Assembly: GCA_017457305.1 (NCBI GenBank)
Contig: JAFTHP010000027.1
Coordinates: 1-52,835 of the forward strand
Reading direction: 5' to 3'
Source of the DNA: Clostridia bacterium
Lineage (GTDB): Bacteria > Bacillota > Clostridia > Christensenellales > CAG-314
DNA: 52,835 nt
The notes under the pieces were generated by a model. The model did no database searches. It was not told where the DNA came from and worked only from the letters and a program-made list of their open reading frames with translations. Shown here in pieces: positions 33,101 through 42,373 of this stretch (its first letter is position 1; the number at the start of each line of letters is the position of its first letter). The position numbers and the translations under genes were made by a program.

Positions 33101-34125
33101 AGCAACAAATCAATTTCCTTTTTGAATTCTTCAATGCCGCAAGTAGCATCTACTCTTTTGTACAGTACACCTTTTTTAAAAAAGACAAACTGTCCGTTTG
33201 CTCCAGCAATACCAAGGTCAGCTTCCTTACACTCCCCTGGACCATTAACTTCGCAACCCATAACAGCTATTTTAAGTGGCTTAGCGATGTGCTTAACATA
33301 ATTATACACTTCTTTTGCCACGTTTTCAAGATCGATGGAACAACGACCACATTTGGGACAGGATACAAAGGTAACACCTTCACGCAATCCAAGTGATTGC
33401 AGTATATCTTTTGCGCATTGCACTTCTTCCACAGGATCCCCAGTTAATGATACCCTGATTGTATCGCCAATGCCATCAAGCAACAAACTTCCAATACCTA
33501 TGGCGTTTTTAATCATACCTTGTTGTGGAAGGCCGGCTTCGGTAACACCTAAATGCAATGGATAACCAAGTTGCGCAGCCATACGATTTAGTTCCACAGT
33601 TTCTCTTACATCGGAGCTTTTAACAGAAAGAACAATGTTATAAAAATCTTTGCTTTCAAAATATTTAACATAGTCTTTTAAACTATTGATCAATGCAACA
33701 CTTCTGTTACCACTTGCCAAAGCTAGCTCTTCTGCGTTTACAGAACCGCTATTTACGCCAATTCTTATGGAAATATTGTGCTTTTTTGCACAGTCAATTA
33801 CTTTGTCAAGCTGGCTTTTTGTTACGTTGCCTGGGTTGATACGAATTTTATCAGCGCCCGCTTCAATAGCTGCAATTGCCAAACGATAATCAAAGTGAAT
33901 ATCAGCAACAAGTGGGATATTTACTTGTTTTTTAACCTGCTCAAAAGCCTTTACAGCTGCCATTGTAGGAACAGCAATACGAACAATATCACAACCCGCT
34001 TGTTGCAATTTATCTATTTGATGCAATGTTTCATCAATTTTTTCTACAGGAATATTTGTCATGGACTGTATGGAAATTTTACCATCGCCAATATTTATAT
34101 TCCCAACTGGTACAATTCTTTTCAT
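33097..34125 (-). CDS. ispG: 4-hydroxy-3-methylbut-2-enyl-diphosphate synthase
   Basis: An iron-sulfur enzyme of the MEP pathway (GcpE). The 342-residue protein begins with a TIM-barrel domain (IQSMTNIPVEKIDETLHQI, PLVADIHFDYRLAI, DKIRINPGNV). The C-terminal [4Fe-4S] domain has CPKCGRCSIDLE and CEVNGPGECKEADLGIAG. Length is normal for the Gram-positive form. It is five bases downstream of rseP. Confidence 0.97.
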   Translation of the reverse strand: MKRIVPVGNINIGDGKISIQSMTNIPVEKIDETLHQIDKLQQAGCDIVRIAVPTMAAVKAFEQVKKQVNIPLVADIHFDYRLAIAAIEAGADKIRINPGNVTKSQLDKVIDCAKKHNISIRIGVNSGSVNAEELALASGNRSVALINSLKDYVKYFESKDFYNIVLSVKSSDVRETVELNRMAAQLGYPLHLGVTEAGLPQQGMIKNAIGIGSLLLDGIGDTIRVSLTGDPVEEVQCAKDILQSLGLREGVTFVSCPKCGRCSIDLENVAKEVYNYVKHIAKPLKIAVMGCEVNGPGECKEADLGIAGANGQFVFFKKGVLYKRVDATCGIEEFKKEIDLLL

Positions 34126-34129
34126 AATC

Positions 34130-35647
34130 TTATAGTTTTAGTAAATCGACAATTATCATAAAACCTATGAGCAAAATCAGCCCAAGGCCATTGACAATGC
34201 CTTCGATTTTGCGATTGACTGGTTTACCACGAATCCATTCAATGATAACAAATACCATTCTGCATCCGTCCAAAGATGGAACAGGCAAAAGATTAAATAC
34301 ACCAAGGTTTACACTAATCAAAACGATGAGCGTAAGTATGCTTTGCATATTGAAGGTAGAAACAATTTGACTTGTTATACTGATTGTTGTAATTGGACCA
34401 CCAATTTGATCAAACCCTACTAGTCCTGTAAACAATCCGCCCAACGTGCGAAGTACAAGCATTGCAACTTCGCCACAGTATGGGAAGGTGCGAGCAAGAC
34501 TCTTGCCAAAGGAGAACTTGTAGTTGTCGTATGCAACACTGATACCTAACCCTTTGTATTGTTCCGTCGAAAAGGTTAGTGATTGTTGAATTTGGTCGTA
34601 AGTTAATGTGTAATCGTGGTATTTGCCTTGATTATCGATAACGGACAATACGTTATCGGCATCTTTGACAAGTGCGTCGGATAGATTATCTCCGCTTTGA
34701 AGGATAACACCGTTTACTTTAACAACGGAATCTCCAACAATTAGCACTCTGGTGTTACTAGAATATGTTTTGTTTACAGATTCCACATACACAACACCAT
34801 TGTTATCGCCTAGCTTAAAGCTGTCGATAAATTCATCAGTTTCAATGTTAAACAAGTAACATCCGGCATTCGTAGAAATAACAATTTTATTATCTTTACC
34901 AGGTGCGTTAAGGTAAGCCACAACGTTTTGACCTGCTTCCATAATATGATTGTTTACTCTATAGATTACTCCACCAGGTACTACCGATTGTTCGGATGAC
35001 GTTGTGTAAATATCCCCTTTGATAGTTGCAACGTAGTTATTGGTAAATGTACTTTTGCTAAGTCCTTTTATCTCAACTTTTTCACCATTTCTAATGACAA
35101 CAACATCCAGTGTGTCATCATCCATATAGCGACTAATGTCGTCCAAAACAAAAACTTGTTTTCCGTTTATTTCGTACAAAATGTCGCCACTTTGTAGTGA
35201 TGATTGTGTATATGCTGGTGCGTAGTCAAACACATAGTTGACCTTTGCAACTGTTTCGCCGTAGCAAGAAAACAAGATAACACAAATAAGCAAAGCAGAA
35301 ATAAAGTTACAAAAAGCACCGCTAAACAGTACAATTAAGCGCTTCCAAGGGGCTTGCGCGTTAAAAGCACGTGGATTATTGTTGTCCTCGTCTTCGCCTT
35401 CGAAAGCACAATATCCTCCAAGGGGAAGCAATCTTAATGTAAATTTTTGACCATCTTTTCTTGTCTTTTGCAAAAGTTTTGGCCCCATACCAACAGAAAA
35501 CTCATTGATTTGAAACTTGAGAATTCTACCTGCAGCGTAGTGACCTGCTTCGTGTACAAGCACCATAAACATAAGCACAACAAAAGCTAAAATCACTCCG
35601 CCTACAGACTTAACTGCGGAACCTAAATCACACAATAATGTTAACAT
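34130..35647 (-). CDS. rseP: Site-2 metalloprotease RseP/RasP, enlarged middle region
   Basis: An intramembrane zinc protease that cleaves anti-sigma factors and other membrane proteins. The active site is VHEAGH at about residues 31-36, within the first helix; the third zinc ligand region is PVPSLDGCRMVFVI near residue 460. At 505 residues it is longer than the usual 340-430. The extra length lies in the middle, where two PDZ-like units are suggested: LQSGDILYEINGKQV (about 152) and LIVGDSVVKVNGVIL (about 300). It overlaps dxr by seven bases. Confidence 0.92.
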   Translation of the reverse strand: MLTLLCDLGSAVKSVGGVILAFVVLMFMVLVHEAGHYAAGRILKFQINEFSVGMGPKLLQKTRKDGQKFTLRLLPLGGYCAFEGEDEDNNNPRAFNAQAPWKRLIVLFSGAFCNFISALLICVILFSCYGETVAKVNYVFDYAPAYTQSSLQSGDILYEINGKQVFVLDDISRYMDDDTLDVVVIRNGEKVEIKGLSKSTFTNNYVATIKGDIYTTSSEQSVVPGGVIYRVNNHIMEAGQNVVAYLNAPGKDNKIVISTNAGCYLFNIETDEFIDSFKLGDNNGVVYVESVNKTYSSNTRVLIVGDSVVKVNGVILQSGDNLSDALVKDADNVLSVIDNQGKYHDYTLTYDQIQQSLTFSTEQYKGLGISVAYDNYKFSFGKSLARTFPYCGEVAMLVLRTLGGLFTGLVGFDQIGGPITTISITSQIVSTFNMQSILTLIVLISVNLGVFNLLPVPSLDGCRMVFVIIEWIRGKPVNRKIEGIVNGLGLILLIGFMIIVDLLKL

Positions 35648-36738
35648 ATATCTCCATTTATCTGTGCCATTACATATTGTTTAACAACTTGGTCAACTAT
35701 CTTGATATTATCTACACTAACGATAAGTTTAGAAAATTGTTTTTCAAAATGTAGCACTGTATTTTTAATAATTTGATAAAATTCGGTAAACTTAATTTTA
35801 CCTTCTAGGAAACTATCCACACACACGTCGTTAGCACTGTTCATTACAGTAGGAGCTAGTGGATAATACCTTTTAATCTCGTGCCCTAGCTGTGCACAAG
35901 GAAATTTAGATGTATTTACCTTTTCAAAGGTTAGCGTCATCAATTGATCAAATGACAACCTTTTTACAGGAACTTGCGCCTCGTTTAGCAAAGCATAAGC
36001 GATAGGCAAACGCATATCCGGGTTGGCAAGTTGAGCAACAACACCACCGTTTTGAAATTGAACTGCCGAGTGAACAATACTTTGTCTATGGACAACAATA
36101 TCTATATTATCAACGTCGATGCCAAACAACCAGCTTGCTTCAATAACCTCAAGCGCTTTGTTGAACATAGTTGCACTATCAATGGTTATTTTTGTGCCCA
36201 TGTTCCAGTTTGGATGTTGCAAAGCCTTGGTAGCATCAACTAGTTGAAGTTGCTCTTGGTCGGTATTCCAAAATGGACCACCGCTAGCTGTTAGTAGCAA
36301 CTTATCCACTTGCATGCCGTTTGAAGCTAACAAACATTGACTAATTGCACAGTGTTCACTATCTACTGGATATAGCTTTGCTTTTCCCACTTTTGGCATA
36401 ATCAAAGAGCCAGCACAAACCAACGCTTCTTTGTTAGCTACGGCAACGTCTATGCCGTTATCCAAGCAATACAATATGCAATCTATGGACGTGATACCTT
36501 TAGTTGCAACAACAGCAATATCACAATTTTTTACAGCTTCTATTAGACAACCTTCTCCTTGTTTGCTTATCAAAGCGCTGTAGTTTGGGGCAAACTCTGC
36601 TACTTGCTGTGCAAGCTTTTGCTCATTAGAAAATGCGACAAGAGATACAATCTTCAACTTGTCGCTATTACAACGAACTATGTCCAATGTTTGGGATCCA
36701 ACCGAACCGGTGCATCCAAGTAAAGCAATTTTTTTCAT
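35641..36738 (-). CDS. dxr: 1-deoxy-D-xylulose 5-phosphate reductoisomerase
   Basis: NADPH-dependent second enzyme of the MEP pathway. The 365-residue protein has the nucleotide-binding LLGCTGSVGSQTLDIVR, then NKEALVCAGSLI, PVDSEHCAISQCL (metal ligands) and LTASGGPFW, which cover the active site and flap. It shares its first base region with the end of cdsA (one-base overlap). Confidence 0.97.
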   Translation of the reverse strand: MKKIALLGCTGSVGSQTLDIVRCNSDKLKIVSLVAFSNEQKLAQQVAEFAPNYSALISKQGEGCLIEAVKNCDIAVVATKGITSIDCILYCLDNGIDVAVANKEALVCAGSLIMPKVGKAKLYPVDSEHCAISQCLLASNGMQVDKLLLTASGGPFWNTDQEQLQLVDATKALQHPNWNMGTKITIDSATMFNKALEVIEASWLFGIDVDNIDIVVHRQSIVHSAVQFQNGGVVAQLANPDMRLPIAYALLNEAQVPVKRLSFDQLMTLTFEKVNTSKFPCAQLGHEIKRYYPLAPTVMNSANDVCVDSFLEGKIKFTEFYQIIKNTVLHFEKQFSKLIVSVDNIKIVDQVVKQYVMAQINGDIC

Positions 36739-37745
36739 TAGATAATAAACATAAATACTGTTGCTACAAATACGGAGTTTAATAGTATTCCGTCAAAGCG
36801 GTCCAATATTCCGCCGTGCGCACCAAGAATATGGCTGTAATCTTTGATACCACAGTATCTTTTAACTAGACTTGCAAGCAAATCGCCAATTTGTGTTAAT
36901 ACGCTACCAAACAAACCAATCAAAACATATGCCAAGATACGATTAAATGGTGATAAATTGAAGGAAGATAGACCAAATTGTGGCATACCTACTGCAGGAA
37001 GCAACAGCTCAAATACTAGGTAAACGATTGTTGAACCAAGCAAACCGCCAACAACACCACCAATTGCACCTTCTACGCTTTTGTTAGGGCTAATTTGTGG
37101 GCAAAGCTTATTTTTGCCAAATAAACTTCCAACCAAGTATGCAAAAACATCGGTAAAAGAGGATACGGCAAAAACAAAAGCCAAACCTATTGCATTATAT
37201 GGCAATAACTGTGTTACACGATGTTGACTAATAAGTGACCAAATGTCGTTTTCCAAATATTGGTAAATTGGATTTGTTGGATCTATAGCTTGAGTGGAAG
37301 CACATCTGTTTATGTACAACAAAGAAGCCATCATCAAGCCTGGATATACCAACATAAAAGCAACGTAAAACAAGCTTTGTACATTGTTGTGTAGCAGCGC
37401 TGTGATAACAGATGAAGCAAAAATCAGCAAAGTGAAGAAAACAATTCCGCTAAATCCAAACAATGCATATGCAGGTCCAAGGCCAATACCATATGCCCAA
37501 ATAATCCAACTGTAGTAGTCAGGAATACGTTCTCTACCAATAGCTCTACGCATTTCTACAACAGCAAGGACAATTAGAACGGACAAAATAAGCGAGTTAA
37601 TTGCCCTACCACTCAAAAAAATGTTATTTTGGTTGCTAGATGGATTAATCAAAAATATATTCAATAATATCATACCAATCATAACGGCAAAAATGCCTAT
37701 TCCAATAATGGTACGTTGAATAAAGCTCTTTTTATTTAGCATCAA
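36738..37745 (-). CDS. cdsA: Phosphatidate cytidylyltransferase (CDP-diglyceride synthase)
   Basis: Makes CDP-diacylglycerol, the precursor of phosphatidylglycerol and cardiolipin. A 335-residue polytopic membrane protein with about eight to nine helices. The signature near the C-terminus is clear: SFTDVFAYLVGSLFGKNKLCPQISPNKSVEGAIGGVVGGLLGS and GDLLASLVKRYCGIKDYSHILGAHGGILDRFDGI. It overlaps uppS by 14 bases. Confidence 0.96.
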   Translation of the reverse strand: MMLNKKSFIQRTIIGIGIFAVMIGMILLNIFLINPSSNQNNIFLSGRAINSLILSVLIVLAVVEMRRAIGRERIPDYYSWIIWAYGIGLGPAYALFGFSGIVFFTLLIFASSVITALLHNNVQSLFYVAFMLVYPGLMMASLLYINRCASTQAIDPTNPIYQYLENDIWSLISQHRVTQLLPYNAIGLAFVFAVSSFTDVFAYLVGSLFGKNKLCPQISPNKSVEGAIGGVVGGLLGSTIVYLVFELLLPAVGMPQFGLSSFNLSPFNRILAYVLIGLFGSVLTQIGDLLASLVKRYCGIKDYSHILGAHGGILDRFDGILLNSVFVATVFMFII

Positions 37746-38415
37746 TTAATCCTCCAAAGTTACGTGTGCGACAAGCATATTCTTCCACTAGACTATTATA
37801 CTGCTCAACACTGAAATCAGGCCAAAGAGTATCCACAAAGAACAACTCGGCATATGCGCATTGATACAGTAAAAAGTTAGATAGTCTTTTTTGACCGCCA
37901 GTTCTTATCATCATATCAACAGCTGGCAAAAAACCATTGTATAGATTGTTTGCAATTGACTTCTGGTTGATGTCTTGTCCACTTTGCGACAAAACTTTGG
38001 CGGCGTGCACAATATCGTCTTGCCCACCATAATTAATACACAAATTCACACAAAAATCTGTGCAATTTTGCGTTTCATTTTCAATTTTATCTATTTTTGT
38101 TACAAGAGAAGCAGGTAATGCGGTTTTATCACCACTTACAACAACTCTCATTTTGTTAGCAGTAAACTTCCTAAAGTGCGAAATGTATATTTCCGCCAAC
38201 GCAAAAAGAGAGTCAACCTCGGCTTTGGGACGCTTCCAATTTTCTGTTGAAAAAACAAAAAGAGAAAGATACTTTATCCCCAAATTTCGTGATTGCTCTA
38301 TTATTTGTTCGGCTATTTTTAGTCCTTGTTGATGACCAAAGGAACGGGGCTTGTTCTTTGACTTTGCCCACCTACCATTGCCATCCATAATAATTGCAAC
38401 GTGCGCTGGAACCAT
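37732..38415 (-). CDS. uppS: Undecaprenyl diphosphate synthase (isoprenyl transferase)
   Basis: A cis-prenyl transferase that makes the C55 carrier for peptidoglycan and wall polymers. The 227-residue protein has HVAIIMDGNGRWAKSKNKPRSFGHQQG (catalytic Asp in MDGNGR), LSLFVFSTENWKRPKAEV and the C-terminal RTGGQKRLSNFLLYQCAYAELFFVDTLWPDF. The start directly follows the stop of the small 65-residue gene. Confidence 0.97.
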   Translation of the reverse strand: MVPAHVAIIMDGNGRWAKSKNKPRSFGHQQGLKIAEQIIEQSRNLGIKYLSLFVFSTENWKRPKAEVDSLFALAEIYISHFRKFTANKMRVVVSGDKTALPASLVTKIDKIENETQNCTDFCVNLCINYGGQDDIVHAAKVLSQSGQDINQKSIANNLYNGFLPAVDMMIRTGGQKRLSNFLLYQCAYAELFFVDTLWPDFSVEQYNSLVEEYACRTRNFGGLIDAK

Positions 38416-38613
38416 CTACACACTTAATTTGTAACGGCATACAATTAGGTGAAGTTCTTCACCATGTTGTTGAACGGCTGTTACAAGCTCCTTGTCGTAT
38501 TCTGCTTGCTTTCTATCTACATAATAAACAAACGTGAAGTTTGTTATACCTAAATTGTTCAAAATTTCGGTAGCTTCACAAACTTCAAGTCCAATCAAAT
38601 GTTCATATTTCAT
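38416..38613 (-). CDS. Small PASTA-like protein of unknown function
   Basis: A 65-residue protein: LIGLEVCEATEILNNLGI, then a Val/Tyr-rich strand, then HGEELHLIVCRYKLS. The pattern of a leading Gly-Leu-x-x-x-x-Ala helix and two closing strands resembles a single PASTA domain, but there is no signal peptide or membrane segment. It sits between frr and uppS with only a few bases on each side, so it is co-expressed with them. Function unknown. Confidence 0.75.
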   Translation of the reverse strand: MKYEHLIGLEVCEATEILNNLGITNFTFVYYVDRKQAEYDKELVTAVQQHGEELHLIVCRYKLSV

Positions 38614-38620
38614 TTACAAA

Positions 38621-39196
38621 TTACACAGACATTACGTCTACTTCTTTTTCTTTAGCAAGACGGTCAATAGTTTCAATAAGCTTAGCAAGACGCTTATCGA
38701 TTTCCTTTTCGTAATCTGCAATCAAATCTTCGCTTACAGTTTTAGCGTTCTTTTCTTTCTTGAGACCGTCCATAGCATCTCTGCGAGCATTACGCAAAAC
38801 AACCTTAGTTTCTTCTGCAAGCTTTTTAACTTGTTTAACAAGGTCGCGACGACGTTCTTCTGTAAGAACAGGGAAAGTCAAACGTATAACTGTACCATCG
38901 TTTTGTGGAGTTACACCAATATTTGCTGCCAAGATAGCCTTTTCAACAAGCTTCAAAGCAGATTTATCCCACAAGGAAATAAGCAAACATCTTGGTTCTG
39001 GAATAGAAATGTTGCCCATTTGGTTGATAGGTGTCATGGCTCCGTAGTAGTCAACCTTGATGTTTTCTACAAGCTTAGGATTAGCGCGACCGGCACGCAT
39101 AAGGTTAAACTCACCCTTCATATATTCAATGGCTTTTTCACAATCCATATCGAATTCAAGGAAAATTTCTTCAATTTGTGGATTAGCATAGTTCAT
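38621..39196 (-). CDS. frr: Ribosome recycling factor
   Basis: Splits post-termination ribosomes together with EF-G. The 191-residue protein has the coiled-coil domain I ends (DMDCEKAIEYMKGEFNLMRAGRANPKLVENI and LTEERRRDLVKQVKKLAEETKVVLRNARRDAMDGLKK) and domain II (DYYGAMTPINQMGNISIPEPR). It starts the frr-uppS-cdsA-dxr-rseP-ispG unit; its ATG at 39196 follows TAGGAG. Confidence 0.97.
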   Translation of the reverse strand: MNYANPQIEEIFLEFDMDCEKAIEYMKGEFNLMRAGRANPKLVENIKVDYYGAMTPINQMGNISIPEPRCLLISLWDKSALKLVEKAILAANIGVTPQNDGTVIRLTFPVLTEERRRDLVKQVKKLAEETKVVLRNARRDAMDGLKKEKNAKTVSEDLIADYEKEIDKRLAKLIETIDRLAKEKEVDVMSV

Positions 39197-39230
39197 AAGT
39201 CAATCTCCTATAAATTAGAATAATATAATT

Positions 39231-39259
39231 ATTTTACAATAAACGAAACAAAATTTCAA
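39231..39259 (-). promoter_or_regulatory. Promoter of the frr-uppS-cdsA-dxr-rseP-ispG unit
   Basis: On the minus strand TTGAAA (39254-39259), 17 bases, TAAAAT (39231-39236), just after the pyrH stop at 39263. Confidence 0.7.
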
Positions 39260-39262
39260 TAG

Positions 39263-39961
39263 TTATTTAATAATTGTTCCAAGTTTTTCGCCATTTAACA
39301 CTCTAATGATTGCATTTGGCTCATCTTTGCCTACAACTACAACAGTCAAAGCAAATTCTTTGCACATTGCAACAGCGGTCAAATCCAAAGCTTTGAGGTT
39401 GTCGGCAATAATTTTGTCATAAGAAATTTCATCATATTTGATGGCTGTTGGATCAAGTTTGGGATCAGCGCTGTAGATACCATCAACTGCTTTAAGGAGG
39501 AAAATTGCATCCGCATGCAACTCACAGGCACGTAAAGTAAGTGTTGTATCTGTTGAGAAGTATGGCGCTCCTGTACCACCACCAAGAACAAGCACCTTGC
39601 CTTCTGCAAGATATTGTTCTGCATTGGGGATAAAGTATGTTTCGGCAGCCTTTTCTACAGGAAATGCACTAACTACTTTGTTAGGGATACCACTAGCAGT
39701 CAAATATTCACCCAGAGCCAATGCGTTCATTACAGTCGCCATCATACCAATATGGTCAGCTGTTGCACGATTCATTTCTTCACTTGTTCTGCCACGCCAA
39801 AAGTTTCCACCACCAACAACAACGGCAACTTCTACTCCAAGAGCAAGAATATCAGCAATTTGTTTGCATACAAGCTTTGCGCTTGCTGGTGAAATAGGAG
39901 CCTTTCCATCAGAAAGTGCTTCCCCACTTATTTTGAATATGATACGCTTAAACTTTGTCAT
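39263..39961 (-). CDS. pyrH: UMP kinase
   Basis: Phosphorylates UMP to UDP; amino-acid-kinase fold. The 232-residue protein has FKRIIFKISGEALSD, VAVVVGGGNFWRG, MNRATADHIGMMATVMNALAL and LVLGGGTGAPYFSTDTT, all typical of PyrH. The ATG at 39961 follows GAGGG. No clear promoter is visible between it and the tsf terminator, so some read-through from rpsB-tsf is likely. Confidence 0.97.
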   Translation of the reverse strand: MTKFKRIIFKISGEALSDGKAPISPASAKLVCKQIADILALGVEVAVVVGGGNFWRGRTSEEMNRATADHIGMMATVMNALALGEYLTASGIPNKVVSAFPVEKAAETYFIPNAEQYLAEGKVLVLGGGTGAPYFSTDTTLTLRACELHADAIFLLKAVDGIYSADPKLDPTAIKYDEISYDKIIADNLKALDLTAVAMCKEFALTVVVVGKDEPNAIIRVLNGEKLGTIIK

Positions 39962-40009
39962 GATAAAACCCTCTAAATCAGTAAAATAAAAACACTAAAT
40001 TTGTAAAAT

Positions 40010-40035
40010 GGGGAACAATCGTGTCATTGTTCCCC
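40010..40035 (-). terminator. Terminator-like hairpin after tsf
   Basis: GGGGAACAAT (40010-40019) pairs perfectly with ATTGTTCCCC (40026-40035) around a 6-base loop; on the minus strand the tail is ATTTTACAAATTT. The tail is interrupted, so partial read-through into pyrH is plausible. Confidence 0.75.
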
Positions 40036-40051
40036 AAATCTAAATCAAATA

Positions 40052-40981
40052 TTATAGACCTTTAAGTTGTTCAGCAATTTCTGCAGCGAAGTTATCTTGA
40101 CGTTTTTCAATACCTTCACCCATTTCGTAACGTACAAATCTTGTAACAACAATTTCTGCACCAGCATCTTTAGCAGATTGGGCAACAACTTGCTTGATAG
40201 AGAAGGAGCCATCACGAACATATTCTTGTTCCAACAAGCAAACTTCTTTGTAGTACTTGTGGATACGACCTTCTACCATCTTTGTGATAACAGCTTCTGG
40301 CTTGCCTTCGTTGCGAGCTTGAACAGTAAGGATTTCTCTTTCAGATTGAACTTGAGCAGGATCAACATCAGTAATAGCAACAACTTGTGGTTTGCTTGCT
40401 GCAACTTGCATACTAAGATTGAAAGCAAGTTCTTGCAATACGTCAACGTTACCAGCAGATTTGAGTTCTACCAATACGCCAATCTTACCGCCCATGTGGA
40501 TGTAGCTAGCGATAATACCATCTTCAGCAAGAACATACTTTGTGAATCTTCTCAAAGAGATCTTTTCGCCGATTGTAGCTGTAGCTTCAGCAAACAAAAC
40601 GTTGAGAGTTTTGCTGTTGTCGCCAACGTATGTTTCTTCCATAAGAGCTTCAACTGTTTGAGCATCAGAAGTAAGGATGTGATTAGCAACGTTATCGATC
40701 AAAGCGATAAATTGATCACTACGTGCAACGAAGTCTGTTTCGCAGTTGATTTCTACAGCAACAGCTGTTTTCTTATCTTCTGCAACAAGGCATTTTACCA
40801 AACCTTCTGCAGCAACGCGGCTAGCTTTCTTAGCTGCGGAAGCCATACCCTTTTCACGAAGGTACTTAACTGCTTCGTCAAAGTTACCATCTGTTTCTAC
40901 AAGTGCTTTTTTGCAATCCATCATGCCTACGCCTGTTTGTTCACGTAGCTTCATAACGTCTTTAGATGTGAAATTAGCCAT
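40052..40981 (-). CDS. tsf: Translation elongation factor Ts
   Basis: Nucleotide exchange factor for EF-Tu. From the ATG at 40981 (GAGGAGG upstream, inside the rpsB end) it has 309 residues. The UBA-like N-domain [27 protein letters not shown] and the core with [29 protein letters not shown] and LALSMQ-type text ([16 protein letters not shown]) are all present. It overlaps rpsB by eight bases. Confidence 0.97.
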   Translation of the reverse strand: MANFTSKDVMKLREQTGVGMMDCKKALVETDGNFDEAVKYLREKGMASAAKKASRVAAEGLVKCLVAEDKKTAVAVEINCETDFVARSDQFIALIDNVANHILTSDAQTVEALMEETYVGDNSKTLNVLFAEATATIGEKISLRRFTKYVLAEDGIIASYIHMGGKIGVLVELKSAGNVDVLQELAFNLSMQVAASKPQVVAITDVDPAQVQSEREILTVQARNEGKPEAVITKMVEGRIHKYYKEVCLLEQEYVRDGSFSIKQVVAQSAKDAGAEIVVTRFVRYEMGEGIEKRQDNFAAEIAEQLKGL

Positions 40982-41714
40982 TGTTAGCCTCCTCATTAGC
41001 TGTATTTTCTTCTTCTGGAGCTGTCATTACAACGCCTTCTTTAGCTTCGATAACTGCGCCAGCGATAATGGAAGAAATAACCTTGATAGCGCCGATAGCG
41101 TCATCGTTTGCTGGGATTACTACGTCAACTTGATCTGGATCACAGTTTGTGTCAACGATAGCAACGATAGGGATATTAAGAGCGTGAGCTTCTGCTACTG
41201 CAATAGCTTCCTTTTTGGGGTCAACGATGAAGATGCAACCAGGCATACCCTTCATGTTCTTGATTCCGCCAAGGTTAGCTTCAAGCTTATCGCGTTCTTC
41301 CAAAAGTTTGCTAACTTCCTTCTTAGGAAGAAGATCAAGTTCGCCAAGCTTTTCCATTTGGTTGATATGGTTAAGTCTTTCGATACGAGATTTAATTGTT
41401 TTGTAGTTAGTAAGTGTACCACCGAGCCAACGGTTGTTTACATAGAACATACCACAACGTTCAGCTTCACTTCTGATAGCTTCTTGAGCTTGCTTCTTTG
41501 TTCCAACGAACAAAATAGGTTTGCCTTGTGCAGCGATGTCGCGAACAAAAGTGTAAGCGATTTCTGCTTGAGCTACTGTTTGAGCAAGGTCAATGATGTG
41601 GATATCGTTGCGTTCTGCGTAGATATACTTCTTCATTTTTGGGTTCCATCTTCTGGTTTGGTGTCCAAAGTGTACACCGCTTTCCAAAAGTTGTTTCATA
41701 GATACAACTGCCAT
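40974..41714 (-). CDS. rpsB: 30S ribosomal protein S2
   Basis: A 246-residue ribosomal protein: [43 protein letters not shown] at the start, [20 protein letters not shown] in the middle and [33 protein letters not shown]. An acidic tail of about 15 residues ends the protein. It heads the rpsB-tsf unit with its own promoter and leader. Confidence 0.98.
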   Translation of the reverse strand: MAVVSMKQLLESGVHFGHQTRRWNPKMKKYIYAERNDIHIIDLAQTVAQAEIAYTFVRDIAAQGKPILFVGTKKQAQEAIRSEAERCGMFYVNNRWLGGTLTNYKTIKSRIERLNHINQMEKLGELDLLPKKEVSKLLEERDKLEANLGGIKNMKGMPGCIFIVDPKKEAIAVAEAHALNIPIVAIVDTNCDPDQVDVVIPANDDAIGAIKVISSIIAGAVIEAKEGVVMTAPEEENTANEEANNG

Positions 41715-41755
41715 TTTTCAAATTCTCCTTTTTTATATATGTTTTTAACCTCTTC

Positions 41756-41797
41756 GTGCCGTCAAACTCCACACGCAACCAAGTGGCAACTTGGCAC
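41756..41797 (-). promoter_or_regulatory. Structured leader of rpsB (possible S2 autoregulation site)
   Basis: On the minus strand CCAAGT (41789-41794) pairs with ACTTGG (41779-41784), and GTGCC (41793-41797) can pair with GGCAC (41756-41760) to close a larger loop; the two share two bases. The leader is about 120 bases long, longer than needed for a ribosome binding site alone. S2 leaders that bind the S2 protein are known in other bacteria; the match here is by position only. Confidence 0.4.
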
Positions 41798-41838
41798 AAA
41801 CGAATGAATATTGCACGAATGCGAATTAAACCTAATAG

Positions 41839-41867
41839 ATTATAGCACAGCAAAGTCTATTTGACAA
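41839..41867 (-). promoter_or_regulatory. Promoter of rpsB-tsf
   Basis: On the minus strand TTGTCA (41862-41867), 17 bases, perfect TATAAT (41839-41844) with an extended -10 TG (TGTGCTATAAT). One of the strongest promoters in the window. Confidence 0.87.
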
Positions 41868-41927
41868 CAAAAATAGCTAAAAAATTTTATCAATTTTTGC
41901 TTTTGCAAACATTTTGCTGTAAGCATC

Positions 41928-41957
41928 AAAAAACACCCATTTTGGCGGGTGTTTTGA
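41928..41957 (-). terminator. Rho-independent terminator after the DUF1292 gene
   Basis: On the minus strand AAAACACCC pairs with GGGTGTTTT around an 8-base loop, followed by T residues. It lies 18 bases past the stop codon at 41975. Confidence 0.92.
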
Positions 41958-41974
41958 TAGTAATTGTATAACAA

Positions 41975-42352
41975 TTAATCTCTGTGACAATGACAATCAT
42001 CACCACAATCGCAACCATCTTCGTCGCAATCGCAGCCGTTGTTCATAGCAGCAACTTCTTCTAGTAGTTGTCTATACAAAACTTCATATGTTTCGTCGTC
42101 AACAATCAAGAAATTGTAATAGCTTTCTCCATCTTCTTCTGTTTCTACAAGTTCGAAGATTTCTACTACTGCTTCTTCGTCATCAGCTTCTTGCAAGCAA
42201 GCATATTCTTTTCCGTCTCTTTCTAGTGTCGCAACGTGATGGAAAGCGATTTCGTTACCATCTTCATCTTCCAACATAACGATATCATCTTCTACGCAAT
42301 CACAAGCTTCGTCGCCACAATCACATGTGTGAACTTTGTTTTCATCAAGCAT
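41975..42352 (-). CDS. DUF1292 family protein with Cys/Asp-rich ends
   Basis: A 125-residue acidic protein. The middle (DDIVMLEDEDGNEIAFHHVATLERDGKEYACLQEAD, YYNFLIVDDETYEVLYRQLLEEV) is a DUF1292 domain, as in YrzB, which lies next to ruvX (yrrK) in Firmicutes. Unusually, the ends are rich in Cys, Asp and His: CDCGDEACDC near residue 9 and CDCDEDGCDCGDDCHCHRD at the C-terminus. Such tails could bind metal. Function of the family is unknown. The ATG at 42352 follows GGAGG. Confidence 0.87.
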   Translation of the reverse strand: MLDENKVHTCDCGDEACDCVEDDIVMLEDEDGNEIAFHHVATLERDGKEYACLQEADDEEAVVEIFELVETEEDGESYYNFLIVDDETYEVLYRQLLEEVAAMNNGCDCDEDGCDCGDDCHCHRD

Positions 42353-42373
42353 TTTAATGTTTCCTCCGTTTAT

